Source: Sequoia sempervirens (Eukaryota; Streptophyta; Pinopsida; Cupressales; Cupressaceae). From it: a stretch of DNA of 64,000 nt. The translations under genes and the position numbers were made by a program. Below the pieces are notes generated by a model, which worked only from the letters and a program-made list of their open reading frames with translations, did no database searches and was not told the DNA's origin. The stretch covers positions 487,215,074-487,279,073 of the forward strand of contig VDFB02270651.1 of NCBI GenBank assembly GCA_007258455.2. The letters run 5' to 3'. Below are positions 43,836-56,088 of this stretch, piece by piece. Numbering within the stretch: position 1 is the first letter of the stretch; each line of letters begins with the position of its first letter.

Positions 43836-45615
43836 TGTAACAAAGGATTTCGACACCCTAATCCTTTCTAGCACTTCTAGGGATTTTCACCTAAAAGGAG
43901 AAAGAAAGACCAAAATAGGCAATGTTACACTCAAGATTAATGAAATATGAATAAAATATGTCTAAATTAAATTTTCTAAATGTAGTAAATTGATAAATAC
44001 TATTTATTATTAATGAAAAACTTCAAAAATGCAACTTGTTAAAAACACATTGTGATATGCAAAAACACCTGGAAATGAAAGAAAACTATAATAGAATTTC
44101 ATGAAACTGAAAGTGTACACATGAGAGCTTGATGGAGATTGGAAATGAAATTTGAAATGTTGCTAATGCTTAAAATTTGGCCTATAGGGACTCATTCACC
44201 ATTCTAGGTGAATTAGTCCTAGTACTAAGAAACTGTCCCAGAACCCATTTTGAACAAATGGGTATCCAAAACTACAAAGAACACTTTTTAGGCCAAGAAA
44301 TGGGACTCATTCACCACTAATGGTGAATGAGTCCAATTTTGAATTTTTAAAGATTCAAAAGTGGAAACTGAAGCCCTTAGTCTGCTCTTCGGTTCCTAAA
44401 AGGTGTTTACCTTTGAAAGTCTATTTTTTAGGTGTGAAAGTGACTTTTTGTTGATATTTTTCATTAGAAAATGAAGAGAGGACTTAAAAAACTTTTCAAC
44501 TTGATTCTTAATGTTTTCCAAGCTTCCAAGATGCCTAAATCTATAAACAAAAAAGACAAGAAGGAGAAATGTTGAATGTTAAGGCATGGGGATTTTCCTT
44601 GTTCAAACCCCTTTTAGGTAATTAAACCAAAATGATGAAAGAATGTAATGAAGAATGAAACAATGGTGTTAGTAACTTGAAATGATGTTTGATCTTGAAT
44701 TTACATATCAAAACATGAAGAATTTGTCCTTGAATGTGTTTGTAAGCTATCTTGATGACTTCAAATATGAAAACCCTAACTTGCTTGACTTGATGTGGAG
44801 GACATGTGATGAATGAGTTGAGTTGATGATGAGTTATGATGAATTAGATTTAGAGACTTATATTTATACAAAATTCACCTTTTTTCTTGTTAATTGGATC
44901 CCTAAGGCCAACATGAAAGAATAATAAAATTAAATTCCAATTTTTCCCTCTCAAAACTCAAAAATAGCCCAAATGAAACTGATTTGGCACCTTGGGCGAA
45001 TTAGTCCCACCTGATAGGGACTCATTCACCACGAATGGTGAATTAGTCCTAGAGGGGCCCATTTGCTAGCTAGGTTGTTGGGAAATGAGGAATTCTAGTT
45101 TTTATTTTGAATTCATTGGGTATTTTGTTCAAAGTATGCCTCGAGATGCATAATATGGGGTCATAGGAGCCTATTAATGATGATGTGAAGGTCAATTAGG
45201 GCTTGGGACACAAAATTCAATGTGAAAGTGTGATTAAATACACTCTACAACACTAAAATGAGGTCCACTTAGCCTAGAAAGGAATAATAACCAATGTGAA
45301 TGTGTAAGACACATTACAACACTAGATTAGAATTATGTTTAATTTACAAGCCTTCTATATTGATGTGATAATGCAATTAAATATATTTTACAATGTTGAA
45401 TTAAGGGGAAATGGGTTCATTAAGTCTAGAGGGGTGTGAGTCTTTTACAACACTTTACAACACCTTTACAAGAAATTGTTAGATACATTTACTAGGGTCC
45501 AAGACCTAATGTGCATGTGTAAAAACACTTCGCAACACTAAATCAAGGCCTCATTAAGTCCAATTTATCATCAGTTATTCCCAAAATCAAGCAAGTTGCC
45601 TTTTTTTATGGTACA
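43836..45615. repeat. LTR B of the long-LTR element
   Basis: Uninterrupted 1780-bp LTR with TG...CA ends, followed by the GTAAG duplication. Confidence 0.88.
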
Positions 45616-46385
45616 GTAAGTATAAAATTTGAGTTTCTTAATGCTTTTACTAATTCCACACATGAGGATCAAGGTCAACTATGTGAATATTATTACACAA
45701 CTATGTAGTGCTAGATGAGACAGAATGGAATACTATGATATTTGTAGGGGATTTTCAAGAAGAGAACTTGCATCCTATTATAGAAACAAACAACTTAGGG
45801 GTGAAATAATGGAGGAATATGAGGAAAAGGAGAAATCAATTGCTCTTCCTATAAGGAAGGAAGCTAAGAACACTGTTGCAGTCATCAATGAATGGTTGAA
45901 GCTCATTGATCATAAGGTTGTGGGAAATAAAATCATGAAACTTAAGAAGAAAAATTATGAAATAATGCAAAAAAAAATTGTGGTTCTTGGACAACAATGC
46001 TATGGTTAAATACAAAGAAGATGGAACAACCTAACTTATAAATTATAGAAGAAGGAACCTCACTCAATGTATAATTTCACAACCATTATTCAAAGGTTAC
46101 AAAGTTACAAGACAATTAGTATTGATAGAGGAATCTATTGGGTGCCACTTACACTTCACCCACCTATGTTGCTCTATCCAATTCTGCACTAGACTAGGGG
46201 AAAAGGTGAGGAATGTAAGAGGGCTGGGCATATCACAATGGGTCATCTTTTAGAGTATAGAGGTTTTTATTTGAAACAAATCAATGAATTTAATGTTATT
46301 ATGGACTTGAGGCAGATTAACTTGCAGTACAATCAGTACCCCAAGTGTTTTTCTTGGGGATAAGCAAAAGGCTAGTTGGGGGGAG
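45616..46385 (+). pseudogene. Continuation of the Athila-like post-pol ORF and PPT
   Basis: After the right TSD (GTAAG 45616-45620) the relic resumes. 45725-46009 is open for 94 codons (FSRRELASYYRNKQLRGEIM, then EEYEEKEKSIALPIRKEAKN and Lys-rich helix-like sequence). Further weak coding runs to about 46360 and the block ends in GGCTAGTTGGGGGGAG, a polypurine tract. Confidence 0.55.
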
Positions 46386-47030
46386 TGATGGGTCTAGTTA
46401 TTAGCTCATTTTTTGTTTCTTTAATACATACTTTTAAAGACACTTTTAGATATATTTTCCAGATAGTAATGCTACATTATATTACCTTTTAATACTTATT
46501 ATGCAGACTTGAACCTAAAATATAATGATGGAAATATAGTTATGACATAATAGTATTGCATGATTTGTATCTAGATATGCATGAAATGTGGATGGAATTC
46601 TATTTTTTAATTATGGTAGTTAGTATTTTGTACATGCTTTGTGAATTAACCTTTTTTCAACCAAATATGAACTATAGTATGTAGTAGTTGCAAGCTGAAC
46701 TCACATCAAGAGGAAGACTGTGATAGAAAAATAGGGGAGTTCTAGATTAAGTTGAATGTGATGATTGTTGATTAAAGGCACCCAATGGAGGTTGAACATG
46801 CATCATTATGACGAGTTAATAAGCATTGAAGAAGGACAACTTTGTTGATAGGATTTTGACAAAATTTTGTGTGTTTACATGCACTTCTATTTTACAGAGT
46901 TTGTCCTATTCTAGGATTCTTCTTTCTTTTTAGTTATGGTTTAAACAATTCAGTCTCAACCATATGCTTAGATATTTAAGAGTGGAAGTTAATGATTGTG
47001 GTTATTTTTTGTTTTGAATAAGTCTCCCTC
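46386..47030 (+). repeat. Putative 3' LTR start of the Athila-like relic
   Basis: TGATGGGTCTAG follows the polypurine tract directly, as an LTR should. The end of this LTR and its 5' partner were not found, so the right boundary is approximate. Confidence 0.45.
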
Positions 47031-47782
47031 AAGCTTGTGATGAGGGCGCAGCCCGAGATTTAGAAAATAACCCAAAAACAAGAGAAATTTTATTATTTAG
47101 AAAATGGAGCTTCTTACATGCAGAGGATCTCAAATCCCCAAGTTCTACAACACATGCAAGTTATAGACAGCTACAGAATAACACTTTCACAATATGCGAG
47201 CTTGTCCCCAAAAAGTTACTCAAAAATTAGAAACCCACCCATAAATAGAGCTCCTCACTATTTTGGAGCCAAAACAACATTCAAATTTGAGTTTAGGTGG
47301 TTTGGCGCCGAAAATTTACAATATGAAGTTCAAATTTCAAAAGAGCATTTGCAATTGTATCTTCTAGAAAGTGCGCCAACTTCCCAGGGCCATAACTTTT
47401 GATCTGGGACTCCAATTCGTGAACCGTTTGAACCATTGGAAAGGTCACGAAGTCAATAACGTGCTTGAAATTGGCTATGCCAATTTTGGAAAGTTTCAAG
47501 GCCATTCTGGGAAATCTAAGTGCCTCAAATCTAACTCGAAAGATTTTCAGGTGCAAATCTGAGAAACTAAAACTGCAATATCTTTCCACCCAGGAATAGA
47601 AAATAAAAACCGTCAATTGGGAATTTCATTATGATGAAAAGGATATCCAAAAATGTAAAAAAATCTAAAAACTGAGAAACTTGAAATTTAACTATTTTTG
47701 GGTGATGCAAGATTTCCCTTACACCACTGGATGCTCCTGCATTAGACACCCAGGGTAATTTGAGAAGTGACCCCGTCATGTC

Positions 47783-49150
47783 TTAGATGGTGGATGGAAA
47801 ACCCAAATAGTCAACCTCTGCCTTAGGCAACTAGGATGAATCTTCAATAGGCCTCCCTTTCCATTTCACCAGATATTCTTCATACAGGCTGTTCGTGGTA
47901 CTCCTTCCCACACGACTATCCAGGCTTTCTTCAATCTCCTCCTTTTCTGAAGTAGGTGTTGGAATCCCACACTGTTCCATCATTGGTACTTCCTTTGTGC
48001 CACCTTCATGATACTCTGTCAAATCTGAAATGTTGAACATAGGGGAAATGTTGAATCCATCAGGCAACTCTACCTCATATGCATTCCCCAAATCATGCCT
48101 CTTCAAAATTTTACAGGGACTGAACTTCTTCATCTTCAATTTGTCATATGTTCTGAATAGAAACATTTCTTTCCTCAAGTGGACCATCACTTCATCACCA
48201 ATCTAAAACTCCTTATACCTCCTCTTCTGATCTGCCCTAGCCTCATACTGCATATTCATCTTGTTAATATGTTCTCTTACCTTCTCATGTATATCCTTGA
48301 TGTGTTCTACAAAATCTTCAGCTTCAACACTTATTTTCTTCTCTTGGTCCATCTTCCTCAATTCTAGAGCTATTCTGGGGCTACCTCCATACACAATCTA
48401 GAATGGTGATCTACCAATGCTTCTGTTGATAGAATTATTGTAAGAAAATTCTACCTGGGGTAAGATCAAGTCCCATCCCTTGGGTTTATCTCCTACCAAA
48501 CATCTTAGTAGGTTACCCAGACTCATGTTAACAACCTCTGTCTGCCCATCTGTTTGTGGATGGTGTGCAAAACTAAACTTCAACTCTGTCTTCAGCTTCT
48601 TCCACAAGGTCCTCCAAAAGTACCCCACAAATTTGGTAGCATTATATGAAACAATACTCTTTGGCAGACCATGTAGCCTCATCACCTCTTTGAAGAATAA
48701 GTCAGCAATGTGGACTACATCATGGGTCTTCTGACATGGAATGAAATGTGACATCTTCGAAAACCTATCAACCACCACAAAGACTGAATCATTCCCTCAT
48801 TATGTCCTTGGCAAACCAAGCACAAAGTCCATACTTATATCCTCCCATGGCCTCTCTGGTACAGGTAAGGGTTGATATAAGCCTGTATTCTGGCTCACTC
48901 CTTTAGCCATCTGACATACCCTACAGCTTTGTACAAACTTCTTCACATCCCAGGACAACTAAGGCCAATAGTAATGCTCATCGATAATGGGAATGGTCTT
49001 AACCCAACCAAAATGTCCTACCATTCCTCCACTATGCTTCTCCTTAATGTTCTCCCTCATGGAACTCCTCAGAATACACAATTGACTTCCCTTAAATAAC
49101 ATGCCATCCTGGATTATGAAATCCAGCCACCTTGTCTTGTCCACTATAAC
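47783..49150 (-). pseudogene. Chromovirus integrase with C-terminal chromodomain
   Basis: Blocks: MVGHFGWVKTIPIIDEHYYW and CRVCQMAKG (H2C2 zinc finger), [23 protein letters not shown] (first Asp region), [16 protein letters not shown] (second Asp of the S-D-x-x-x-x-F motif reads N), [13 protein letters not shown] (catalytic Glu), then IGDEVMVHLRKEMF and KILKRHDLGNAYEVELPDGF. The tail EESLDSRVGRSTTN with YEEYLVKWKGRPIEDSS and (W as TAG) LPKAEVDYLG is a chromodomain with its aromatic/Lys-Trp-Lys-Gly signature, which targets such elements to modified chromatin. Ends TAA at 47783. Confidence 0.92.
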
Positions 49151-49407
49151 AGGTTCCTTAAGCTTTCCAAGCCTTTGTAAAATTAGGATCTTCTACATAC
49201 AAGTGTCTTGAGTTCATTGAACCCAACCACTTGAATCTGCATCTTTGTCATCAATGTATGCCTCCTACTTAAGCTGCATCTCAGAACCCTATTTGACTTC
49301 CCACTCCTATGTTTCAAAACAAAGGTATAACTCTACAAAAACTCTACCCATTTCATATGCCTCGATTTAATTTTTCCTAACTATTTAGGTATCGCAAGGC
49401 CCGATGA

Positions 49408-50796
49408 TCAAGATATAGAACAAATTCTTCGCAACAAATAATGTCTCCAGTTCTTTAATGCTTGAACTATCACATAAAATTCCTGATCATATATAGAATA
49501 ATTTCTCTTGGCATCATTTAACTTTTCACTGAAATAGGCAATGGGCTTACCTTCTTGGCTCAACACTGCTCCAATGGCATAACCACTGGCATCACAATCC
49601 ACCTGAAACACCTTGTTGAAATCTGGGAGGGCTAGAATAGGTTTCTCTATCACCTTCTGCTTCAACAGTTCAAAATTTTTTGTCGCTCTAGTGCTCCACT
49701 TGAATTATTTTCTATCCCCTCTCATTGTTTCAGTCAGGGGTCCACAAATACTACTAAAGTTTCTAATGAACTTTCTATAAAAACTAGCCAAACCATGGAA
49801 AGATCTCACCTCAGTAACAGTTCTTGGGGTAGGCCATTCCAGAATAGCTTTCACCTTCTCTGGGTCCATCTTGAGACCTTCTGCTGAGACAACAAACCCC
49901 AAGTACACTAACTCCCTCTTCACAAAATTGCACTTCTTCAAATTAATCAACAATTTCTCTTCTCTTAACTTCTCAAAGGCTCTTTGAATATGCATCAAAT
50001 GCTCATCTAATGTTTTACTGAAAATCAAAATATCATCTAAATACACAATAACAAAACTTCCTAGAAATTCTTTTAGTACCTCATTCATGAGCCACATGAA
50101 TGTGCTCGGTGCATTGGTTAGCCCAAAAGGCATGACTAACCACTCATATAGACCCTCTTTGGTCTTGAAGATAGTCTTCCACTCATCTCTCTCTCGAATC
50201 CAGATCTGGTGATATCCACTCTTTAAATCAATCTTTGTGAAGTACTGAGCTCCACTAAAATAGTCCATCAGGTCGTCCATCCTTGGTAGGGGAAATCTAT
50301 ATTTGATTGTTATCTTGTTTATGGCTCGGGAATCTGTACACATCCTCCACTCCCCATCCTTCTTTGGTGCTAGTACTATAGGTACTGCACATGGACTCAA
50401 ACTATCCCATATCAAACCCTTTCTCAATAACTCTTGAACTTGTTTGTTCAACTCCTCATTTTTTGCTGGATTCATTCTATGAGCTGCCCTATTTAGCAAA
50501 CTGGCTCCAAGAATCAAGTCAATCTGATGACTAATCTTCCTTATTGGTGGTAAACCCTTGGGTATATTATCAGAAACAATATCTTGAAACTCATCCAACA
50601 TCCTAGAAACTTCTTCTGGAACCTTCTCACTATCCTCCTTACTCACTCTAGGAATCAATGCATAACATACATGCTCATGCTTCATACCTTCTAAAAAATT
50701 TCTTCCATCTACATAACAAATTCTAGCACTACTGCATACCTTTTGTTCAGTCTCCTTTAGGGGTTTCAACTTGTGACGAACCCCATCCTTTGTCAA
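49408..50796 (-). pseudogene. Chromovirus reverse transcriptase and RNase H
   Basis: The longest retroelement frame here (363 residues, 50796-49705) contains LLRKGLIWDSLSPCAVPIVL, RMCTDSRAINKITIKYRFPL, FTKIDLKSGYHQIWI (motif A Asp), VMPFGLTNAPSTFMWLM and VYLDDILIFSKT (YLDD, 50043-50032), then LVYLGFVVSAEGLKMDPEKV and FHGLASFYRKFIRNFS. After one stop, 49665-49408 is the RNase H: VFQVDCDASGYAIGAVLSQE, AYFSEKLNDAKRNYSIYDQE and LKNWRHYLL, with D and E in place. The RT core itself appears intact. Confidence 0.93.
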
Positions 50797-50899
50797 GGAA
50801 TAAGTGTTTGCATGGCCATCATGTATAGCTCGCTTATCAAACTACCACAGCCTCCCCAACAACATGTGACATGCATCCATGGGGATGATATCACAGAGT

Positions 50900-51960
50900 A
50901 CCTCATCATGGTAGCTCCCGATCTTGAACTTCACTAGGCACTGCTCATTGACCAAAAATTTGTGGTCTTTCTATAACCAGGCAATCCGATATGGATACGA
51001 GTGCCTTTCCCTCTTCAGCTTCAACTTTATGACCATCTCCTTTGACACCAGATTATCGGTGCTCCCACCGTCAATAATGACATCACAACATTTTCCTTCA
51101 CACTTGTACCTTGTGCGAAACATAGTATTCCTTTGTTCTAGTTCCTTTTCCTCATTCACTAGGGCTTCTCCCCTTTCATCATCATCTAAATTTTCAGATT
51201 GGGCCTCCTCATTTGCATGCGCAACCCTTCCACAACCTTCTGGCCTTTTGTTTGCCCTTCCTTGGTGTTGTGGACATTCATAGGCTCGATGCCCTTCTTC
51301 ACCACATTGGAAACATGTTCCTCTGAAACCACCTCTTCCAGATCCTTGTCCATATCTCCCTCGTCCTCTACCTCTTTGATCACCACTGTTCTAATCACAA
51401 GGGCGGTAGAAGTTGTCATTCCTTTGGCTTCCGCTGGTACCCACATCTTCACTTTTATTTTCATCATCATTTCGGCTTCCTAAAGGTCTACCATTGCGCC
51501 TTCCGCTTTGACCTCCTCATCCTTTTTGCTTGCCATCAAATATCTTGTTCAGCTTCTCCTCCACCTTTAGAGCAAACTGATACACATCATCAATGGTGGT
51601 CATTTTGACTAGGCTTAACTCCTCCTGAATGCTCGGTCATAACCCATTAATATATTGGGTTACCTTCTCCTTATTGGCCTTTGTGTGACCCGTTCTGATG
51701 ATTATCTTGTGAAAATATTTAGTATATTCTTTCATAGTGCTTCCTTGCTTCAACCCTTGCAATTTCTTCAACAAATATAACTTGTAGTCCACTAGTATGA
51801 ACTGCTTCTTTAGTTTCTCTACCATGCGATCCCATCTGGTGATCTTTCCTTTTCCTCTTTGATTTCTTTCCAACCGGACCTCTTTTCCACCTCAAATACT
51901 GCATGGTCCTTTTAGCTCATCACAACTTAACCTGATCCTCGGGTCCTCTATTTCCTCATA
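50900..51960 (-). pseudogene. Chromovirus gag and protease (partial)
   Basis: From the gap: gag with RGKGKITRWDRMVEKLKKQF, LYLLKKLQGLKQGSTMKEYT and YINGL, then a zinc knuckle CFQCGEEGHRAYEC at 51315-51274 (C-x2-C-x4-H-x4-C). The protease begins RTRYKCEGKCCDVIIDGGST and DNLVSKEMVIKLKL; the expected I-D-S/T-G reads I-D-G-G, so the Ser/Thr is lost but the Asp is kept. It continues GSYHDEVLCDIIPMDACHML and LGRLW. The N-terminus of gag is missing. Confidence 0.9.
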
Positions 51961-52060
51961 NNNNNNNNNNNNNNNNNNNNNNNNNNNNNNNNNNNNNNNN
52001 NNNNNNNNNNNNNNNNNNNNNNNNNNNNNNNNNNNNNNNNNNNNNNNNNNNNNNNNNNNN
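51961..52060. other. Assembly gap (100 N)
   Basis: Exactly 100 N. The sequence after the gap does not continue the chromovirus, so the true gap size and adjacency are unknown. Confidence 0.99.
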
Positions 52061-55000
52061 ACCAAGATTCATGATAATAAGTTAATTAATATGCACAAGG
52101 CTCCAACATGGGTGTCTAAACCATAGCCTCTTCATCTTTTGTCATTTAGGATGCTCTAGTGACTATTCAACTTATAGATGGAACACTAATGGACACTTGT
52201 TTCCCTCCAAACTTGGGCACCTCACTCAAGAACTTTCACATTTCCAATGTAGATGCCTAGGATGGTGAATTTTTCCTCTAGTGATGTGTAACATCCACCA
52301 ACATTAAATTTCCCCATGAAAATATAGTTGCAATATACCAATACTAAATAAATTTATCTCATGTCCCCTATGACACTTTCCATGAAACATGGAGACATAA
52401 AAATAACATAGGTTTGCAAGGTAAATGCCACCTAACCTAACAATATTTACTAAACCTTTAACATCACCAAAAATAGCTATTACCTAACTAGTTTCTATTT
52501 ACTTAGTGCCTAGTAGACCTATTCACACTAGCTTAATTTCACTTAGTGATTTTGTGTCTCACCTCATGGAAACATGACACATGCTCTCACACTTGTCTCA
52601 AGTTTTCTACATGTTTCATACTTCTTGGAAAGTTAGTCATTGTTTCACTCTCACCTTCCTTCTCCCTCCTTGTTCGACATATATAAATGGAATGAATTAT
52701 ATATTCCCATACATTTTTATGATAGTATTTTAGTATTTTTTGTGATAATTAATTTGTGCAAGTACTTTAGATATCACATTCATCTTATTTTTACTCGAAC
52801 AAATAGCTCTTGATTATCTAGTTTGTTTATAGATTTGATTCAATGGTGAATTGTAGAAGAGGTCATTGTATTTTATAGCATTACATAATTTATCCATGTG
52901 ATTTTGATAGAGCATTTATAATAATTATTTTGAGATCATGTTCATGATAGAGGATAATTAGATGAACTTAGAAAATTATTTGATTTATGAAGTTTTATCA
53001 TACTAGTATATTGTCAAAATTGTAGAGCATGAGAGAATGTGGAGTTTACAGTAATCAAGGAAGATGACTTGGAAGAATTATTAGACATACTCCAGTGAAC
53101 ATTGGGCACTACAAAAATTAATTTATTGTTTTCGTTTAGCTTAAGAAACTAGCTCTTACTATCCAACTAGACGTTTCATAGATTATTCATCTTTGCACCA
53201 ATTTGAAAATAATAGATCAATAAGTAAGTTGGAGAATGAGTAAATATTGACTTACAAGTTATTGAAAATGATCAAGAGGGAGTCAAGATAAATTTTATCT
53301 AGATGAGAGGTCTAAGCATGGTTGTGAAGAAAAAAGATTAGAGGTAATTATGTTAAATAACTATCATAGGGTTGGGGCCCAAGATATATGTCATTATGGA
53401 AAATTATAATTATTTAAGAATTGAATGAAGTAAGATGGATCTTTTGAAGGCTAGGATTTTCCTTCTTTGAGTGTTTTGCTAGGGTATATCTTGTGTTACT
53501 TTATTGTGATTTTTAGGTTTGTAGGTGCTTGTTCATTTTGGAGCCCTACATTGTTGGATCTTCCTACTATGATTGCATTAAGGTGTAGATAGCATTCTAC
53601 TGAAACCATGTGACTTTGCAAAAAAATCTCAATAATATTGCAAAATATGTTCAAAACTCCATTAAAATATCACAACTCTACCAAAGCTAAGGAAAATGAT
53701 CAAAACCTTCCCAAAATTTTAAAATTTCTATTTTTTTGCAACTTCAAACATATATTAGGAACATGGGAGATGATAAGGAACAACATTTAAGTAAATTTGT
53801 TCATGGGAGACTCATTTAAACATTTCTTAGATTGATTATAGGTTATGGGGAAAATGAGATCTAATGCACATAGGGGCTAGGACTAAAGATTTTTTTTGCA
53901 TTGTTAGATTAAGTCCCCATAGATGGAATGCAACTGCATCAAGGGATTAGATCCCTCATCTAGTTTTTTGACATCATCTTTAAGGTGTTGATTTTTTTAG
54001 AAATATCGGATTGTTATGTTGTTTGATATGCTCATATTGAACATCATGGGAAAATAATTTCTCATCATTGAGAAAAGGTGATAGATTAATGGTATAGGTA
54101 TGTTGCTATTTTCTATGATGTGAAAGGGTTCATACAAGGACTATGCCTAAGAGGGAACATATGCCATTGGAGAATTCTTGGCATATATCAATCTAAAGGA
54201 AACACATAGGCCAATAAATATAATTATACATTTAGAATGAAAAATATAGGAGTAAAATGTGTTCAACAATTAGGTTTTCCAAAATTTGAAGGAAAATTAA
54301 ATATACAATAACCCTTTACTCATTACTTGATCTAGAATCTAAACATAATTGCAAAGTACTCTTTTAAATTCTAAATTAAAGAGAGAATATGTTGCTCATA
54401 GAATCGAAAATGAGAGATTAAGGTTTGGATGAACCTAGTTGTCTATGAAGATAGGATTCATTCTATTCTAGTTCTACTTCACACCATGCATGATCAATTT
54501 AAGTTGATATCAAAACTTTGAGTAATCTTTTTGGTGTCTTCTTTGCTCTCTACCTCTATATCAAAAAATATCTCCATGACCTATTATATCCCTTGAGCAT
54601 AGGGGCATCCATATGATTATGGTGGTGTCTTTTGAATACAATGGTGCCTATATAGTTGTGGTTTTATCCTCTAAACATTTGAACTCCCAATATATCTTTA
54701 ACTTGTGTTATGACGTAGGGAATGGTGGTGTTGTAGCTCTTGCACCTTTGAGGATTTTTTGAGGTTGAATGTTAAGACTTCTTTGTTTGTGATAAGTCCT
54801 TGTAAAGATTAAAAATATTTCAAATCTAATTATTGCTCTTAGGAAGTGTTAAGAGTATTAAATGATTGGTAAAGATGTGTGCAGGTGGTGTAATAATGAC
54901 TTCTATTATGTTGTAGTGTGCTTGTGTCTACTTTTGATTGTTGTGTTGTGTTTTTTCTTCTACTCTCATTCTTGCTGTTTATTCAATTATCCTTGTCTTT

Positions 55001-55440
55001 AATAGACAATTATGCAACTATTTTTTTCATTTAGATATAAAAAGGATAGGGATATGAATTGGAGTGAAAAATGAAGGCATTATCATTGAAAAAACTAGCT
55101 TTCTCATACATAATTCTATTCAAGAACCATAAGTATACTAACATTCACAATGACAAGACTAATGATAAAACCTCAAATTGGAAAAAATTAAATATAAAAT
55201 AAATTTATGTGATACCCAATGTTCACTCCTTGGATCCAATAAGTTATATACCAAAAATTCATAAAATATTTTTATTCCATCAAAATTCTTGTACACCAAA
55301 GTGGTGAAAAATGGTTCTAAGTAAACAATTTTATCTCTGCTCATAATATGTAAAATTATGTCTCAAAACTGATGTATTTAACATGTTATTGTAAGCTATA
55401 TAACATTGCGCCAATATTCTATCAGAGTTTGTAGATAAAT
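52061..55440. other. No gene recognised
   Basis: AT-rich DNA with frequent stops in all frames. No bounded repeat, LTR pair or conserved protein seen by eye; probably ancient decayed repeats. Confidence 0.35.
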
Positions 55441-55444
55441 CAAA

Positions 55445-55661
55445 TCATTTTTTGTAGTGCAATTAGCCTAGAAATCTATGTGCTTCCTTGGATTCTGTTT
55501 CTTTCTGTCATATTCTGTGTGAATGGAATGGGGTTGTGGATTGTTTGGCTAAATGGGCTTCTGATCATTTGCAAGATTGGAATATTGTGGAAAGGGGTCA
55601 ATTACCCCCAGATTTGTCACAAAAGTTGGACCAATTAGTAGAGATTGATAGAGATGTGTAA
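55445..55661 (+). pseudogene. LINE (non-LTR retrotransposon) RNase H C-terminus, 3' end
   Basis: Plus strand reads FCHILCEWNGVVDCLAKWAS, DHLQDWNIVERGQLPPDLSQ and KLDQLVEIDRDV, then TAA at 55659. The (R)E-x-N-x-V-A-D-x-L-A-(K/N)-W block is the terminal part of the RNase H carried by plant L1-type LINEs (the final helix with the last catalytic Asp). The upstream part is missing, as expected for a 5'-truncated LINE. It lies 430 bases upstream of the aldehyde dehydrogenase start, in the same orientation. Confidence 0.7.
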
Positions 55662-56001
55662 TGCCCTTACTTTGTATTGCTCTTTTTGGATTGAATAAAT
55701 TTTTACCCCCTTTTAGTTAAATATTATCCATTTTCCATCTGCCAAGGAGAAATTTATTAAAACTTAAAAAAAACCAGTTTAATTCTGAACAGAATGAGTT
55801 CTCCGAATAGAGATCTATTTGGTATAATAATATTGATAAAGATAGCGAAATCTATGGTGATTCGTGGACATATGTCACAAGTTTCATGGCTTCTAAGGGA
55901 CACCTGACTTCATACTTGGCCATATCACATTATAGTTCTTGCCAGTTCATCTTTTGTTCCCAGTCTGTAAGCATAGACTGGTATTACATTTTCTGCCAAT
56001 C

Positions 56002-56088
56002 ATGTATGGTTTGTTGAACAGATCAAATAACTGTTTAATCAGGAGTGTTAACAAAAGATTCTGGAAGGATCAGCTAAAATATCTCAAC
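56002..56088 (+). other. Possible N-terminal extension / 5' UTR of the aldehyde dehydrogenase
   Basis: The frame upstream of the chosen ATG stays open to an ATG at 56002 and would encode YGLLNRSNNCLIRSVNKRFW and KDQLKYLN: Arg/Ser/Asn-rich, no acidic residue until KD. This is compatible with a mitochondrial presequence. The ATG at 56089 gives MGSVQEETNG and a normal-length enzyme, so either start is possible. Confidence 0.35.

Larger units (their letters stand above)
34600..45615. mobile_element. Non-autonomous LTR element with long LTRs and a very short interior
   Basis: Two direct repeats share TGTAACAAAGGATT...GGTACA ends: copy A at 34600-43260 (split by a copia element) and copy B at 43836-45615 (1780 bp). 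Removing the copia leaves LTR A at about 1.78 kb. Only 575 bases (43261-43835) lie between the LTRs and they encode nothing recognisable. GTAAG flanks both outer ends. Minus orientation is favoured weakly: AAGTGGGGCCTAAA lies beside LTR A like a PPT, and TGGTGAACTGACTT lies three bases from LTR B like a PBS. Confidence 0.85.
28084..46385 (+). mobile_element. Athila-like Ty3/gypsy relic (interrupted 34600-45615)
   Basis: Plus-strand order: protease (28120-28560), RT (28875-29600), RNase H (29610-30240), integrase (30450-31690), then a long non-pol coding region (32660-34560) that resumes after the nested element (45621-46007), ending in a G-rich polypurine tract (GGCTAGTTGGGGGGAG, 46370-46385). 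Gag is missing; the 5' side is cut at the CACTA-like end near 28083. Protein style (PLILGKP, YMDDF, FKGKL) suggests the Athila/Tat side of Ty3/gypsy. Many stops, mostly TAG, and frameshifts. Confidence 0.75.
47040..51960 (-). mobile_element. Chromovirus (chromodomain Ty3/gypsy), truncated by the gap
   Basis: Minus-strand order from the gap: gag, zinc knuckle, protease, RT, RNase H, integrase, chromodomain, then a non-coding 3' part (47040-47780) probably containing the 3' LTR. Gag through RNase H share one frame (51873, 51159, 50796 and 49665 agree) and integrase through chromodomain share another, so one frameshift lies between about 49400 and 49150. The 5' end is lost in the run of N. Confidence 0.92.
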
